Shown piece after piece: positions 12,701 through 26,200 of a stretch of DNA of 64,000 nucleotides (position 1 is the first letter of the stretch; every line of letters begins with the position of its first letter). The notes beneath the pieces were generated by a model. The model searched no databases. It saw only the letters and a list, made by a program, of their open reading frames with translations, and was not told the DNA's origin. Source of the DNA: Plazaster borealis. Taxonomy: Eukaryota > Echinodermata > Asteroidea > Forcipulatida > Labidiasteridae. The DNA lies in assembly GCA_021014325.1 (NCBI GenBank), contig CM037469.1, positions 16,573,201 through 16,637,200 on the forward strand, given 5' to 3'. A program made the translations under genes and the position numbers.

Positions 12701-15700
12701 GGGTTGGGCTGGTGTAGAAAAGTTCCTGATATAAAGAACGGAATGGATAGGTTGGGTTTCTAATGTTAAGTTAGTGTTAAAGTTGTTTTAAAAGTAGTAA
12801 TTCTTTGTGTGCTTGAAACACCTTTGCTGCGATGATAACAAAAACTTGTACAGAATGGTATAGTTTTTTTACCAATGAATATAATTAAATAACGCTTAGA
12901 AAGATGTGACAGTATGTACGAAAACAGTCCACAAAAGATGTCCTTGATAATTATGTTTAAAACTGGTCTGCCATATTTTGACATAATACATTTAACGTAA
13001 ATGTCTTCCGTCATAATATGAAATAATAAGTATCCTTCGAAAATGTTCTTTACATACCAGTGACCTGGCTTCTACTATTGGCGTCTGTCAGATCCATCAT
13101 GAAATCGTCTCCATCCACAACCACTCCGGAACTAGGCTCTGATTTATCCACAAATATTGGTCCTACTTTGGTTATCGTGCTATCCTCCGCATGGTTCGTG
13201 GCATTTAGCTCAACAAAATACGGGTGGTTGGTCTGCAGAGTAGAAAATTACAATAATTTAGCAAAGCAAGGCAAAGTGGTTTTCCTTTTCTGAAAGATCC
13301 ATTCACTGAGAAAGGGAGGAAGCAAAATTTCTTTAGAAAACCGATGACACTACTATATTTGGTGGCAGAAGGCAAATTTCAAAAATAAAATAAAAAATAA
13401 TAACAATATATTTATCTGTGTGAATGTTCAGAAACAAATACACCAACTTACCAACAAGCCTAAGTCTACATACGTAAACTCTGAGATAACTGGGCCAAGA
13501 ACCAGCCACTCCTGACCAGGTACATGTGTTAGATTACCAATGTCTTCCAAATCACATAATGCAGCCTCAAGGAGACGGATTTTGAAGGATTTAATTCCAC
13601 TTTCTTCGTCTATGTAGCCCTCCCATGCCACATGAATGGACTCGGTGCTATCTGTGTAAGTCACCAGCTGTCACGAAAACAAAACAATTATATTATAGTC
13701 TCAATTAAATACCATTTAACTCAACACCCCTCTTAAGTACAACTGTTTAGGTTTTATTTTCAAGAGTCCATTTAATTAAAATAACCACTTTGAGATAAGT
13801 AGGATTTGAAACTTTCCATTGTGGGAATACAATCTAGTGAGGTTTGCGGAGACACATGTATATGTACATATTAAACTCTCTCTATGAGCTGTGGTGGTTC
13901 TGATGAGAGGAACCAGTGGTCTAGTTCCTGAACGTTTTGATCAGTTTGCTCTGATGAAGACGACCAGAACACACTAAACGAGTTATTAACCAGCGGTTCT
14001 TCTCAGAACCACCACAACTATATGGAGAGAGTTTGGGTATAATGGTGTTTCATCACAGCAAACCTCAGTAGATTCACTTAACGGCACTGGACACGTTTTG
14101 TAATTGTCAAAAACCAGTATTCTCACTTGATGTATCCCAACATATGCATAAAATAACAAAATTTGAGCTCAATTGGTCATCGAAGTTGCAAGAAAATAAT
14201 GAAAGGAAAAACACCCTTGTTGCACGAATTTGTGTGCTTTCAGATGCCTGAAAAAGGCAGATTCAAATATTTTAGTGAGAAATTACCTCTTTCTCAAAAA
14301 CTACGTTACTTCAAAGGGAGTCGTTTCTCACAATGTTTTATACTATCAACAGCTCTCCGTTGCTCGTTACCAAGTAAGTTTTTACGCTTACATATATTAT
14401 GAGTAATTACCAAACGTGTCCAGTGCCTTTAAAAAGATACCTTAATCTTCAAATGTGGCCTTATTAAAAAGATCAAATCTCCTTGTTCTTAAAATAAAAT
14501 ACTTCAAAGTATTTTGCGATCGTCTTCTACACTCTCCAATATGTCGATAATGATAGTATTAGATACGTTAGTATACCTCTGACTTAAATGAAGTACAATG
14601 ACTATACATACCATGTCATAGAAAGGTCCAGCACGAAGTCGCCCTTCAACGGGCGGGGTGATATCAACCGAGAAGTGACTAGTGGAAGAATTACACTGCC
14701 CTCCTTCGTTCACTCCTTTAACAGAAGAATTGAACATAAAAGAGTGAATTAGAATCCTTCACTGCTAGATCATTGAAGATAAAAAAGCCATTTTAAAGAG
14801 AGATTCGGGAACCACTGCAAGGAATGAAGTATATCTCACCAACGACCGTCACGAAGTAAGAACCCCTCTGCTGTAGATTCAGGCTTTTGATCTCGTGGTA
14901 CGTATCCTTGCCAACAAAATGCATCTTACTTTCATAAAAGGTAGTCTTGGACTCGTCTGTTGCTAGCAGCATGTCCAAACAGTCCGTGTCTTCTGGTGAC
15001 ACAACAGCCGAAGCGGCATTACCCAGGCCAACATAGTAGAGTAGGATGGGGAAGGTTGAGTCAAATTCTTGCCATTGGAGTTTGATTTCTGAGAGCGAAT
15101 TGACGTACTCTGGTATTTTTACCTCCGTAGCTATTTTGACAAAAGAATAAATAGAACATACTCTACCTGTCAAATGTTGTATTTCCTAATTTCAAAATGC
15201 AAGATGAATTGCAACACACTACACTGAAAATAAGGTTTGCAGTATCAAAGTTGAAGATATTACACGGCCAAGATTGCTAGAGCTGATAAAATAGTCGCAG
15301 ACAGCGTCCATGTTTTGTGTAATGACCAAACAAGAAGAAACAAACCTGTTAAAATTTGGGATTAATCCGTTTGCGGTTGTAACAACCAAAATCAGCTGTT
15401 GCATTTTTTTTCTTCTAGGTTTTCAGAAAGTTTTCTCTAACTTGACTTCATTTCAGACTAACATATTTCACAGATAAAACATGATTTCAGTACGAACTTC
15501 ATAATCAGTAAGCCTTCGGACTAATATTGATGAAATGATGTTTTTATCCTGGCCAATCGATATAATACCTTTAATAAATTAAAATTACAACAAACAAAAT
15601 GGGAAAGGAACGACTGAAAGCATCCTTAACATACCAACAACGTTACTATTCACACCAGTACGTATCCCAGATGACGTGACCTCAGCAGTGGAGAGGCTTG

Positions 15701-18700
15701 CACTATGACCTCTGACCGTCACATAGTACGTAGCAGTCATTGCCTTTAGATTAAGGTTATTGAATGTGACCCATGTATTCTGACCAACGTTAGTGAAGGG
15801 CACTGTGTTGTCTCTAGTCTTTGGGTAGCGACGATCGGTGCCCACTGCAACCTCATAATAGTCAACAGTCTGCTCTGTAACATGACCTTTGGTCACCTCA
15901 GCATTTCCTAAATTTACACCCAAACACAATTAAAACGGTAAGAAAAAAATATCAATGTGTGTACGAAACAGCTTATAATCTAAATTTGCTTAAACCAGTA
16001 ATCCGTGATTTACCTGTATGCACAACGGTCTCTTTTGCTAGTGCCCCTTGACCAAAGCCACTCCAGCTTGCTGATATGGTGCCAGTTTCTATCTGGTAGG
16101 TTAGATCAAAACCTGCAAGGAGACCATCGTAAACTTGACCAGGTATCAGTGGGTCTCGTTTCACGGTGATTCCATCAGAGCGGATTGTGATGGGTATGTT
16201 CAGAGCGTTGGTAGCCCGCACCACGATGTAATACGTCTCGCCGTCTTTCATTTCAATGTTCGTGTTTGTGTCTGAAGTGCGGTCTGGAAAGTATCAATAT
16301 AAATGGAATTAGTGGAAAATTGAAATAAAAACGCAAGTTTACCAATGTTTCTTAGAAGTAAAAATTATAAATATATATATATATATATTCAGTCAAATAA
16401 TTTGAAGGAAAGAAACCAATTTCTAAAATATCAATCTTTTCCTCGCAAGATACCCTAAAATTCGAGCAGTTCTAGCTCTGTATAGTCAGAATTAAAAGTA
16501 TTATTTTTGGCAGGACACAAATGTGGTCGAAAATCGTATGAAGGTTTGCTCCTTCTACAAGGAGCAAAATCTGCTTTTATGTATGTTTTTAATGGCAGTT
16601 TCCTCAAAGCTTCATTCCAAAATATAATTAAAAAACGCTTATTATGACAATGGACATCAGTATTATTACCTCCTACATCTGTCAGTGACTGGCTTTGCAA
16701 TCCGTCAATTCTATAAATAGCCCATTCGTACTTCCTGATTGGACAAGGATCTCCACTGAAATCCCAAGAAGCACTTAGTTCAGTCAAAGATGTCTGAAAG
16801 TCTAGGTCATAGAGGTCATTGGAAGTGACTCCATCTTTGATTGTGAAAGGTCTTAGCGGCTGAAGTCCTGCACTGAATCGACTGACGAAGATGCCGTTAG
16901 ACACTGCCGTGCTTGTCAAACCAGCTTCATTGTATCCTCTCACTGTAGCATACACTCTACGCACATCACTTAGGTCAAGATTAGTTATAAGCTCTGAAGT
17001 CTGGTACCTATCCACCTCATAGAATGATTTGATCTGAGTTCCTCCTGGTGTGGTGCCTAATGCTACTTCATACTTAGTGATCTGAGTATCTTCATCTTTG
17101 AAAGGTTCCCATAGAATCTGAATCTGGGTGAGCGACTCCAGACACTCTCCATCCAGACCTAAACACTCGTCCGTATTACTGCAATTCCAGCTCAGCCGTC
17201 TCTCTGGATTGCTGTGATTCAATTTAAAAACACCAGAAAATTCCACCACAACGCCATATGAGGGCGGGGTGTCATCGATCTCAATGGGTTTAGAGAAGGC
17301 ATCTGTACTTTGGCTGACGGCGTTGAAAGCCTCGATGGTGACAAAATAGAGTTTGTTATGCATCAAGTTTAAATCTGCAAAGGAATTTGATAAAAATACC
17401 TCTATGTTAAAGCTAACAGTAAATGTAGTGTATAGCCAAAACAGAGTGGCTGAGATTACACAAACAAAAGGGATACAAGTTTTGCCAACATTGCCCAATT
17501 ATTGAAAATAGATATTAAGAGAATATTTATCATGATTTGTCTTACCTGTGGCACTGTAGTGTGTCATATAGCCAGGTAAATTGTCTGACACAAACACATC
17601 TTTCAGACCCTTTGCAGTACCAACAAGAAACCTTACATATTCAATTTCAGACTCATCATCTAGGAAATCAGTCCAGTTGCACTTGAGGGCGCTATCTGCA
17701 TGTATGAAAGATGGGCAAAGGACCTAGCAGAGGGAGACAAAGTATAAGCCATTATGACAGCACCTAACGCTATATATGAACAACCTGTGCAGCTGTCCAT
17801 TTTACAATTGTTGAATAGCTTGCACGCGGGATACATACCTTACCAGCACTTGGTGGAGTGGTGTCTACAGTTAAACTGGTAGTATAAACTGTTTGCTTCA
17901 GCCCAACACTGTTGGTGGCATGGACAGTCAAAATGTTTGGCAAACCTGACATCAAAAATATAAGTTTTATTTTTAAACGGAGAAAAAATATCTCCATCTA
18001 CAAGCCGGAATATACTTTTACTTTAAGAGATATCACGTATTTAAGGAGGCTCGGTGATGATTATACAATAATTTAAGGAACTTAGAGTTTAAGACATGCT
18101 CACAGCAAATGTGTGGTGGAGAAGCTTACAAAATCTGCCTGGGAGTGTAAAATTAGACTTTTTTGTGAAAAACCCTTTAAAATAATTTCTTGAGACTTTC
18201 ATTTTTTTCAAATCGCTTCCCTTGTTAAAATTCACATCAGTAAAATCACCTTCGGGCGCAGGTTTCACCATAGACGAAGGAATATAGGAATTGTTTGTTT
18301 GTGTCAGAGGCAACACGTCATAAGATCCTGCATACTGTCCCACGGAAAAGTATGTTGCAATGAGGTTACTATCCAAGTCCTCCACATCCCACTTGGCATC
18401 GATTGAGTCGACGTAGGGCTGATAAAGTTGGACAGCACCTAAGCCCTGAAGCAAAAGTATAAAACAAGAATAAGGAGCAGGAAACAAAATGTTTGTTGTA
18501 TAAAACAGCATATGATTTTTAATAAATGTTTCTTTCTTCTAAAAAACCCAAAAAGAGAAAGAACATTTTTGAGGATTGTCTTTAAAAATCAGTTGACGAC
18601 TTTCAAACATATATCACATTATGTCATCACTCACCAAAACGACAGTCTTATCATGTTCTCCAAGTTCATTGATGTTGATGTTTGGCGGTGTAACATCTAC

Positions 18701-21700
18701 CGTAAAACCATTGGAGACAGTTTCTAAGACATTGCCATCATTGGTGATGGCACGGACGGTGCTGTAATACGTCACGCCATGGTGGAGAGGTAGTGGAGAC
18801 TGCGCCTTGCCCTGACCGGCAAGACCTGTTAAAAATAAAATATAAAACACCTTAAACTAGTGGCATAGTTTTTGACATTTTAATTTTAAAATTACTTTTA
18901 TTCATACAAAGTTTTACAGTTTTCAATGTCGTTTAATAAAGTAGAAGATATGAGGTAACTGATGAGATAACGTTACCTGGCATGTCAGGGTCACTTCCAG
19001 GCACTACTCCATCTGAGGTCAAAGGTTGGATGTCTTCTCCTCCTGGGGTCGTGCCGACTGCCCACTCATAGTAAGATATACCGTGCAACTGGCTCTGTAA
19101 AATAAAATTAGAAAAACAGTTAGAAATAGCATATAGGCCCCCTAGTGATAATGTTGTTGTTTTTTTAGTTCATTATATTTAAATGAATGGTTTCATTTAT
19201 GGCAGTCTTACCTCAAAGTCATCAAACCAAATTGTAACAATTTCTCTCTCTTTTTGAGCGTCTTTGTCCTGAAGCATGCTTGGACCATCAGTCACGTACC
19301 CTAAAAGAAACAAGAATAAAAAGTCACAGCCGTAGAAACATTAAATGTATATTAAAGGACGCACGTATATTTTTTTTTACAAATTAACAAAGCTTTTCCA
19401 AAGAGGCAGGTAATCTACCCGGTTGCTCTATTTCAGCTGCCAAAAACTTCCCTCGAAATTTTGATTTTGAATCTATATTAAAACAAACCTGTCTGATCCT
19501 CTTCGACAACTCTGATTGGTGAGGAACACATGACGTCACTGAAGGCCCCCGCACCATTCTCACTCTTCACGCATACGTAATAGACAGGGCGGCAGTCCAG
19601 GGTGAACCCTACATCATTACATGTTGATTTGTTTGTAACTTCTAGATCAAGGTTCGGCAAGACATCGTCGTTTTTTTGTCCAAACGCTGTGAAGGCTTTG
19701 ATGTTTTCAGCTCCTTCGGAAACATAATGTTTTTTTTTTTTTTACTTTTAGCCAACAATGAATAAAGAGATGTACTTTCTAAATTCGATAACAAAATCAG
19801 CTGTCACATAAAACAATATATATATATATATATATAAACCGGAGGTCGTTGGTTCAAATCCCACTCTAGTCAATTTTTCTTTGTTCAACCCAAAAATCAT
19901 TTAATATTTACCCAGTCAGTTTCCCTTGTGGTCCATTACTTGAATTATATGATATATAAAAAAGTCGCATCCTTAAGGTGATCCCCGGCTGCCGCTTCCC
20001 AGGTTGTATCGTATGGGTGTGATCCCTGGCTACACGGCAGTTTGCGGTTGTATGGCTTTCTGACTGGCACCCCGAACAAAGATATTGACAAAATAGGAGA
20101 CCGCCAACATAGGGCTAGATAGCTCAGTTGGTAGAGCGCCGGCACGTTAAACCGGAGGTCGTTGGTTCAAATCCCACTCTAGTCAATTTTTCTTTGTTCA
20201 ACCCAAAAATCATTTAATATTTACCCAGTCAGTTTCCCTTGTGGTCCATTACTTGAATTATATGATATATAAAAAAAAGTCGCATCCCCTTAAGGTGATC
20301 CCCGGCTGCCGCTTCCCAGGTTGTATCGTATGGGTGTGATCCCTGGCTACACGGCAGTTTGCGGTTGTATGGCTTTCTGACTGGCACCCCCCGAACAAAG
20401 ATATTGACAAAATAGGGAGACCGCCAACATAGGGCTAGATAGCTCAGTTGGTAGAGCGCCGGCACGTTAAACCGGAGGTCGTTGGTTCAAATCCCACTCT
20501 AGTCAATTTTTCTTTGTTCAACCCAAAAATCATTATATATATATATATATATATATATATCAAATAATAAACCACAAGGGAAACTGACTGGGTAAATATT
20601 TTTTTTTAAATGATTTTGGGTTGAACAAAGAAAAATTATATATATATATATAATAAGTAGGGTAGATGGCCTTAGCTTTCGATCCAGACCGGACCTTCTT
20701 CAGAGGCATAAAACAAGTACAAACAAATACATATCCATTTATAGAAAAAGAGAGGGGAAAGGGATTAAGGGAAGGATCCAGAAAGAAGCGGGAAAATTAT
20801 AGCCAATCAAAGTTTCTATTTCAGAAACAATTGGTGGCTATGAACCAATAGGAGTAAAGTGGTGAGGACAAAGGATGTATAGTATGAAAGGATGGATTAC
20901 TGGACCATAAAAGTGGTAAATGCATTGTTCGATAACAATGCAGGGAAACATGAAAGGGTACGATAGGAGAGCAAGTTGCATCATGATGCAACTAACAATG
21001 GTCAATTAAAGAATGGCAAGATCAAAGGTAGGATGATATTAAAAATAGGTGTGAGGGACCTGTGGAAAAAAGGTTACTACATGAGATATTTATAGTAAGA
21101 AATTTATAAAAAACAAATTATTGACAAAAAAATGTGTTGATTTACACTTTATTTACAGAATATATACAACAAATGAATTATCAGGCAGAGGAGTGAAGTG
21201 GAGGGTAATGGGAAGTTATTTAACACCAGTGTTTATGTTTAGTCCAAAGGGTTGGACTGTCTTGAGTTGGTGAATCCAGTGTGATTCTCTATGCTTGCGG
21301 TGTGTGTCATCACCATTGCAAGCTTCAATCACCAAGTTCAACATCCTTGACACTATGGTTGGGGCTGTTGAAGTGGATAGAGACTGGGTACGGTTTCTTG
21401 GTCTTTATGGAAGAGACATGATTCGCAAAGCGAAGACTGAGTTTGGTCTTAGTCTCTCCCACATATTGTAGCCCACATCTCTTACATGATATGACATAGA
21501 CTACATTAGGTGTGCTACATTGGGAGTCGGTCTTGATGTTGTATGAAGAGCCAGTGATATGACTCTTTATCTTAAGTGAGGGCTTGATGTACAGACACGT
21601 TCTACATTTGGAACGGGTACATTTGTGACAGCCCAGTATTTCTGTTGAGGGTTCTGTTCGGACTGTACCTGGGGAAGTTTGGCCCTGACTAGGATGTCAC

Positions 21701-22657
21701 CCAGGTTCTTAGGACGGCGGAATGCAACCATGGGGACCTCAGGGATTGCTGAGTGTAACCTGTTGGATGAGTGAAGGATGGTCATGTTATTATTGAGGAT
21801 TGAGGAAAGTTTAGGTAGTTCGGGGTGGAAGGTGGTGACCAAGGCCACTCTATTGGTAGGAGCTTTTTAGTTCCCGTGTTAGTCAACAGAGTATGACGAG
21901 GTACGTTGAGAGCCCTGTTGATTGCAAGTTGGACCCTGCGTTCGCTGTGGCCCCTAGATACAAGGTGTTTCCTTAGCTCTGATGAGCGCCTCTTGTACAG
22001 GGTATCTGTAGAACAGATACGTCTGATACGTAAGGCCTGACTGTAAGCAATTGCCTTCTTACAGTGACTAGGGTGGCAACTGTTGGAGAGAAGGTACTGG
22101 TGGGTGTCGGTGGGTTTACTGTAGACATCCGTGACAATGCCATTAGGGGATTTGGTTATGGTAACATCTAGAAAATTCACACTTGTGAGAGAATATTCGG
22201 TAGTGAACTTTATGGTGGGGTGAAATGAGTTTATATGGTCAATAAACTCATCCAAGCTGTCCTTGCCACCACACCAGATGGAGAAAATATCATCAATAAA
22301 TCTCCACCAAACTAGTGGACGGTTGGGGGCAGAGGACAGGAGTCTGTCCTCCAACTGAGACATGAATAAGTTAGCATATGAGGGTGCCATTTTGGTACCC
22401 ATGGCAGTACCCTGTACCTGTAGAAAGTGCCTGTCAGAAAATGAAAAATTATTCTTCATGAGAATGTGGCTGATGAGTTCCTTAATATGTCTCACTGACG
22501 GGCGGGATTGTTTACTAGCATTGAGGGCAGAGACACATGCACTCATGCCTTCATGATGGGGTATGTTAGTATACAATGATGAAACATCAAAAGTAACCAG
22601 AATGGCAGAGTCAGGTATTTGGTGCTTGACCTCATCTAGTTTGTGGAGAAAGTCTTT

Positions 22658-22695
<38 letters not shown>

Positions 22696-23228
22696 GATTT
22701 TGGGTTGAACAAAGAAAAATTGACTAGAGTGGGATTTGAACCAACGACCTCCGGTTTAACGTGCCGGCGCTCTACCAACTGAGCTATCTAGCCCTATGTT
22801 GGCGGTCTCCCTATTTTGTCAATATCTTTGTTCGGGGGGTGCCAGTCAGAAAGCCATTCAACCGCAAACTGCCGTGTAGCCAGGGATCACACCCATACGA
22901 TACAACCTGGGAAGCGGCAGCCGGGGATCACCTTAAGGGGATGCGACTTTTTTTTATATATCATATAATTCAAGTAAGGGAACACAAGGGAAACTGACTT
23001 GGTAAATATTAAATGATTTTGGGTTGAACAAAGAAAAATTGACTAGAGTGGGATTTGAACCAACGGCCTCCGGCACGTTAAACCAGAGGTCGTTGGTTCA
23101 AATCCCACTCTAGTCAATTTGTCTTTGTTCAACCCAAAATCATTTAATATTTACCCAGTCAGTTTCCCTTGTGGTCCATTACTTGAATTATATATATATA
23201 TCAATTTTTCTTTGTTCAACCCAAAATC

Positions 23229-23274
<46 letters not shown>

Positions 23275-26200
23275 GATTTTGGGTTGAACAAAGAAAAATT
23301 GACTAGAGTGGGATTTGAACCAACGACCTCCGGTTTAACGTGCCGGCGCTCTACCAACTGAGCTATCTAGCCCTATGTTGGCGGTCTCCCTATTTTGTCA
23401 ATATCTTTGTTCGGGGGGTGCCAGTCAGAAAGCCATTCAACCGCAACCTATATATATATATATATAGTTAACTTAACTCTTGGTCATGTTTTGACTTAAA
23501 ACATACAATGTTTCTAACAAAAAGAGTAAATGCATTGGTTTTTGATACTTTTGGCGAAACAAACATCTTCAGGTACAGGCCTACATTTAAACTTTGAAGC
23601 TTTAAACTTTGATTAGTTCAGGTTGAATTATTATAGTAGTGTGCAGCATGGTATATAACAATTCAATATTTTTGTTGATAATTGTTCGGGCATCAATATT
23701 TAAAATATAATTCCAGAAAATTGCAGTTGATCTCTTGATAATTTATAGCACAGTGTCATTTCCCTTACTTGGAGCTGTTCCAACCGCAACCCAGTAGTTC
23801 TTAATACCACTTTGACCATCAGTTCCCAGCCAAGACGCCTGAATTGTGGAGCGACTGTTCTGGAATAAGAATCCATTGATGACTTCTTCGTCTCCACCAA
23901 CTAGATTCCCACCACGTACGTACCTTATCTTTTAAAGGTAAAATACAAAAAGGATAACACCTGCGAGCAATTTGTATCATATATATAAAAAGGCAAGCGC
24001 CTCTGACAACTTTTACAGTTTTAGATAATTCATTTAATTAAACAATTCTTTTTCTTTTTTTTGAAAACTACATTTTTTAAAAAATGTTAATAAAACGTTG
24101 GTATCCTGATCTAAACGTTTGCTTAATCCAATTAGATTCTAAATGCTAATAAAACCAAATGTATACGCTACAGAATTACAAATTATTTTGTAGCAGTCTC
24201 ATACTAATCTGTACCTACCACAGGTGGCGTAGGGTCTACCCTGATACCGCTAGTCGAATGTGATGATATAAGTTTAGCCTGGTTTTGAGCCTTGATTCTT
24301 GTGATGTAGATGGTCCCTGGACGAAGTGACAATCCATTTTGCACATGGGATTTGGTAGTAACGTCTGGTATCGGCTCGAAGCTATTTGGATCAGAGTCTA
24401 AAAAAAGGATACCATCTTTTTATTCATATCACTGGCAACATTGTAATCAGAGTCACAGTTTTTTCTAGGAGTTAAATGTCAATTTTGATACAAAAATAAT
24501 ATGAATTTATCAACTTTATTCAAGTCGATTGTATCTAACATTGCTGTGAAAGAACGTGTTTAAGTAATATAAATAGCCTATTATTAATAGATAGCTGAAA
24601 TTTTACCTGCTGGGAAAACCTTGCGTTTGTTACCCTGTCGCATTTCATAAATGGCCATTTCATATGATGAAATTCCCGATTCCTCGTCGAAGAAGTCCCA
24701 ATGAACAGCAAGACTATCAGTGTGTGTCTGTAGCAAACAAAAAACAATAAGAAAGGGTGTGGTCACTTAATAACCCTAGTTGGACTACTCCCCTGTGCTG
24801 TACACAGATACTGTATTTAAATTTTGGTTTTTACCCATACACCGATGTGTGTTAGCACTGTATACTCAGTACTTTCCCGAGTCCTGTGAAAAAAATATCA
24901 CAGGCTTATTACTCGGGTGGGATTCGAACCCACGACCCTTGCAATTCTAGAGCAGTGTCTTACCAACTAGGCTACCGAGATTGCCCGGTAGCTAGAGGCA
25001 GTTCGAATCCTATGTTTTGGCAGCGGGTACCGCAACGATTATAATAGATGTTAAATTTGCATCGGGGATAAAGTATATAAATTTTGGTTTTTACCCATAC
25101 ACCGATGTGTGTTAGCACTGTATACTCAGTACTTTCCCGAGTCCTGTGAAAAAATATCACAGGCTTATTACTCGGGTGGGATTCGAACCCACGACCCTTG
25201 CAATTCTAGAGCAGTGTCTTACCAACTAGACTACCGAGATTGCCCGGTAGCTAGAGGCAGTTCGAATCCTATGTTTTAAAATTTATATACTTTATCCCCG
25301 ATGCAAATTTAACATCTATTATAGATACTGTATACTGTACTGTATTGTTTACACGGAAGTGAAATTCATCAATGGCGCTTGCTAAAAGGGCAGTATTTTT
25401 TGGTACACATTGTAACATCCGTAGTTGTCTGGCGAGGGGTTATTCAAATATTGCATAGTGTGGAACTATTCTGAATGAAAAAGGAACTCTCATGTAGCAC
25501 ATAGATTTCAAAGCTGTTTTTGTTTTTTAATTTACCGAAACTGTGTGCCTGTAAATTGCCTTGTGTCACATTGTCATTAGACTTACCTTGTCAGAAATAT
25601 AGTTCAACTTTTCCTTATATTAACATAGTAGGATGTAGACCTACAATATTCTCTCAAGTAGAGCTTGGGTAGTAATATTAAGTGCCGTTATGAAAAATAA
25701 CATTGAATATTTTCGTTCAAAGTGGCGACTTTACGAAATAATACCAAACCTGAAAGTCTGCGTCCTGTCCAACTACAAGCCCGTCTCCGAGGGATCGTAG
25801 CATAGGAGGAGTCAAATCAACAAGAAAACCATTGGTTGGAGTATCAATGTGATTGACAGCCTGGTTGATTGTACGTATGTTGATGTACACCTGGTCCTTG
25901 TGGTGAAGATGGAAATGATGCCACTCAATTGAAGAGACATCGTTGCCAACTGAATCAGCCTCGTGGATAACCCCGAAGTCGTTGGTGGAATGTTCACTTA
26001 TAAATTGAAAGAAATCAAATGACTTGAAACGGAATTTCATAAACTCCTCCTTGACCTCAAGAAAACCATGTTTTTCATTTTCCTCAGATTAAATTAAGGT
26101 CAGTGTCTAAAGTCGTGGAGCTTCTCAGTCGGAAAAAAATACCCCATTGAAAAGCAAACTTTGAACGAGAATAACGGGGCATCGGTCAATATTTACACTT

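Noticed and set aside
20113..20186. tRNA gene
   Set aside because: The tRNA-like head recurs many times with the same non-tRNA body and tail, the anticodon loop lacks the usual U33 and the T stem has a mismatch. It is a SINE head. The same applies to the heads at 20433, 22725, 23302, 24915, 25180, 27810, 28580 and 33640.
19836..20535. CRISPR-like array (regular repeats)
   Set aside because: Repeat units of over 300 bp in a eukaryotic intron, with no short spacers; these are tandem SINEs.
21567..22576. Intact, active reverse transcriptase gene
   Set aside because: The frame is broken at least three times and the 5' part is missing.
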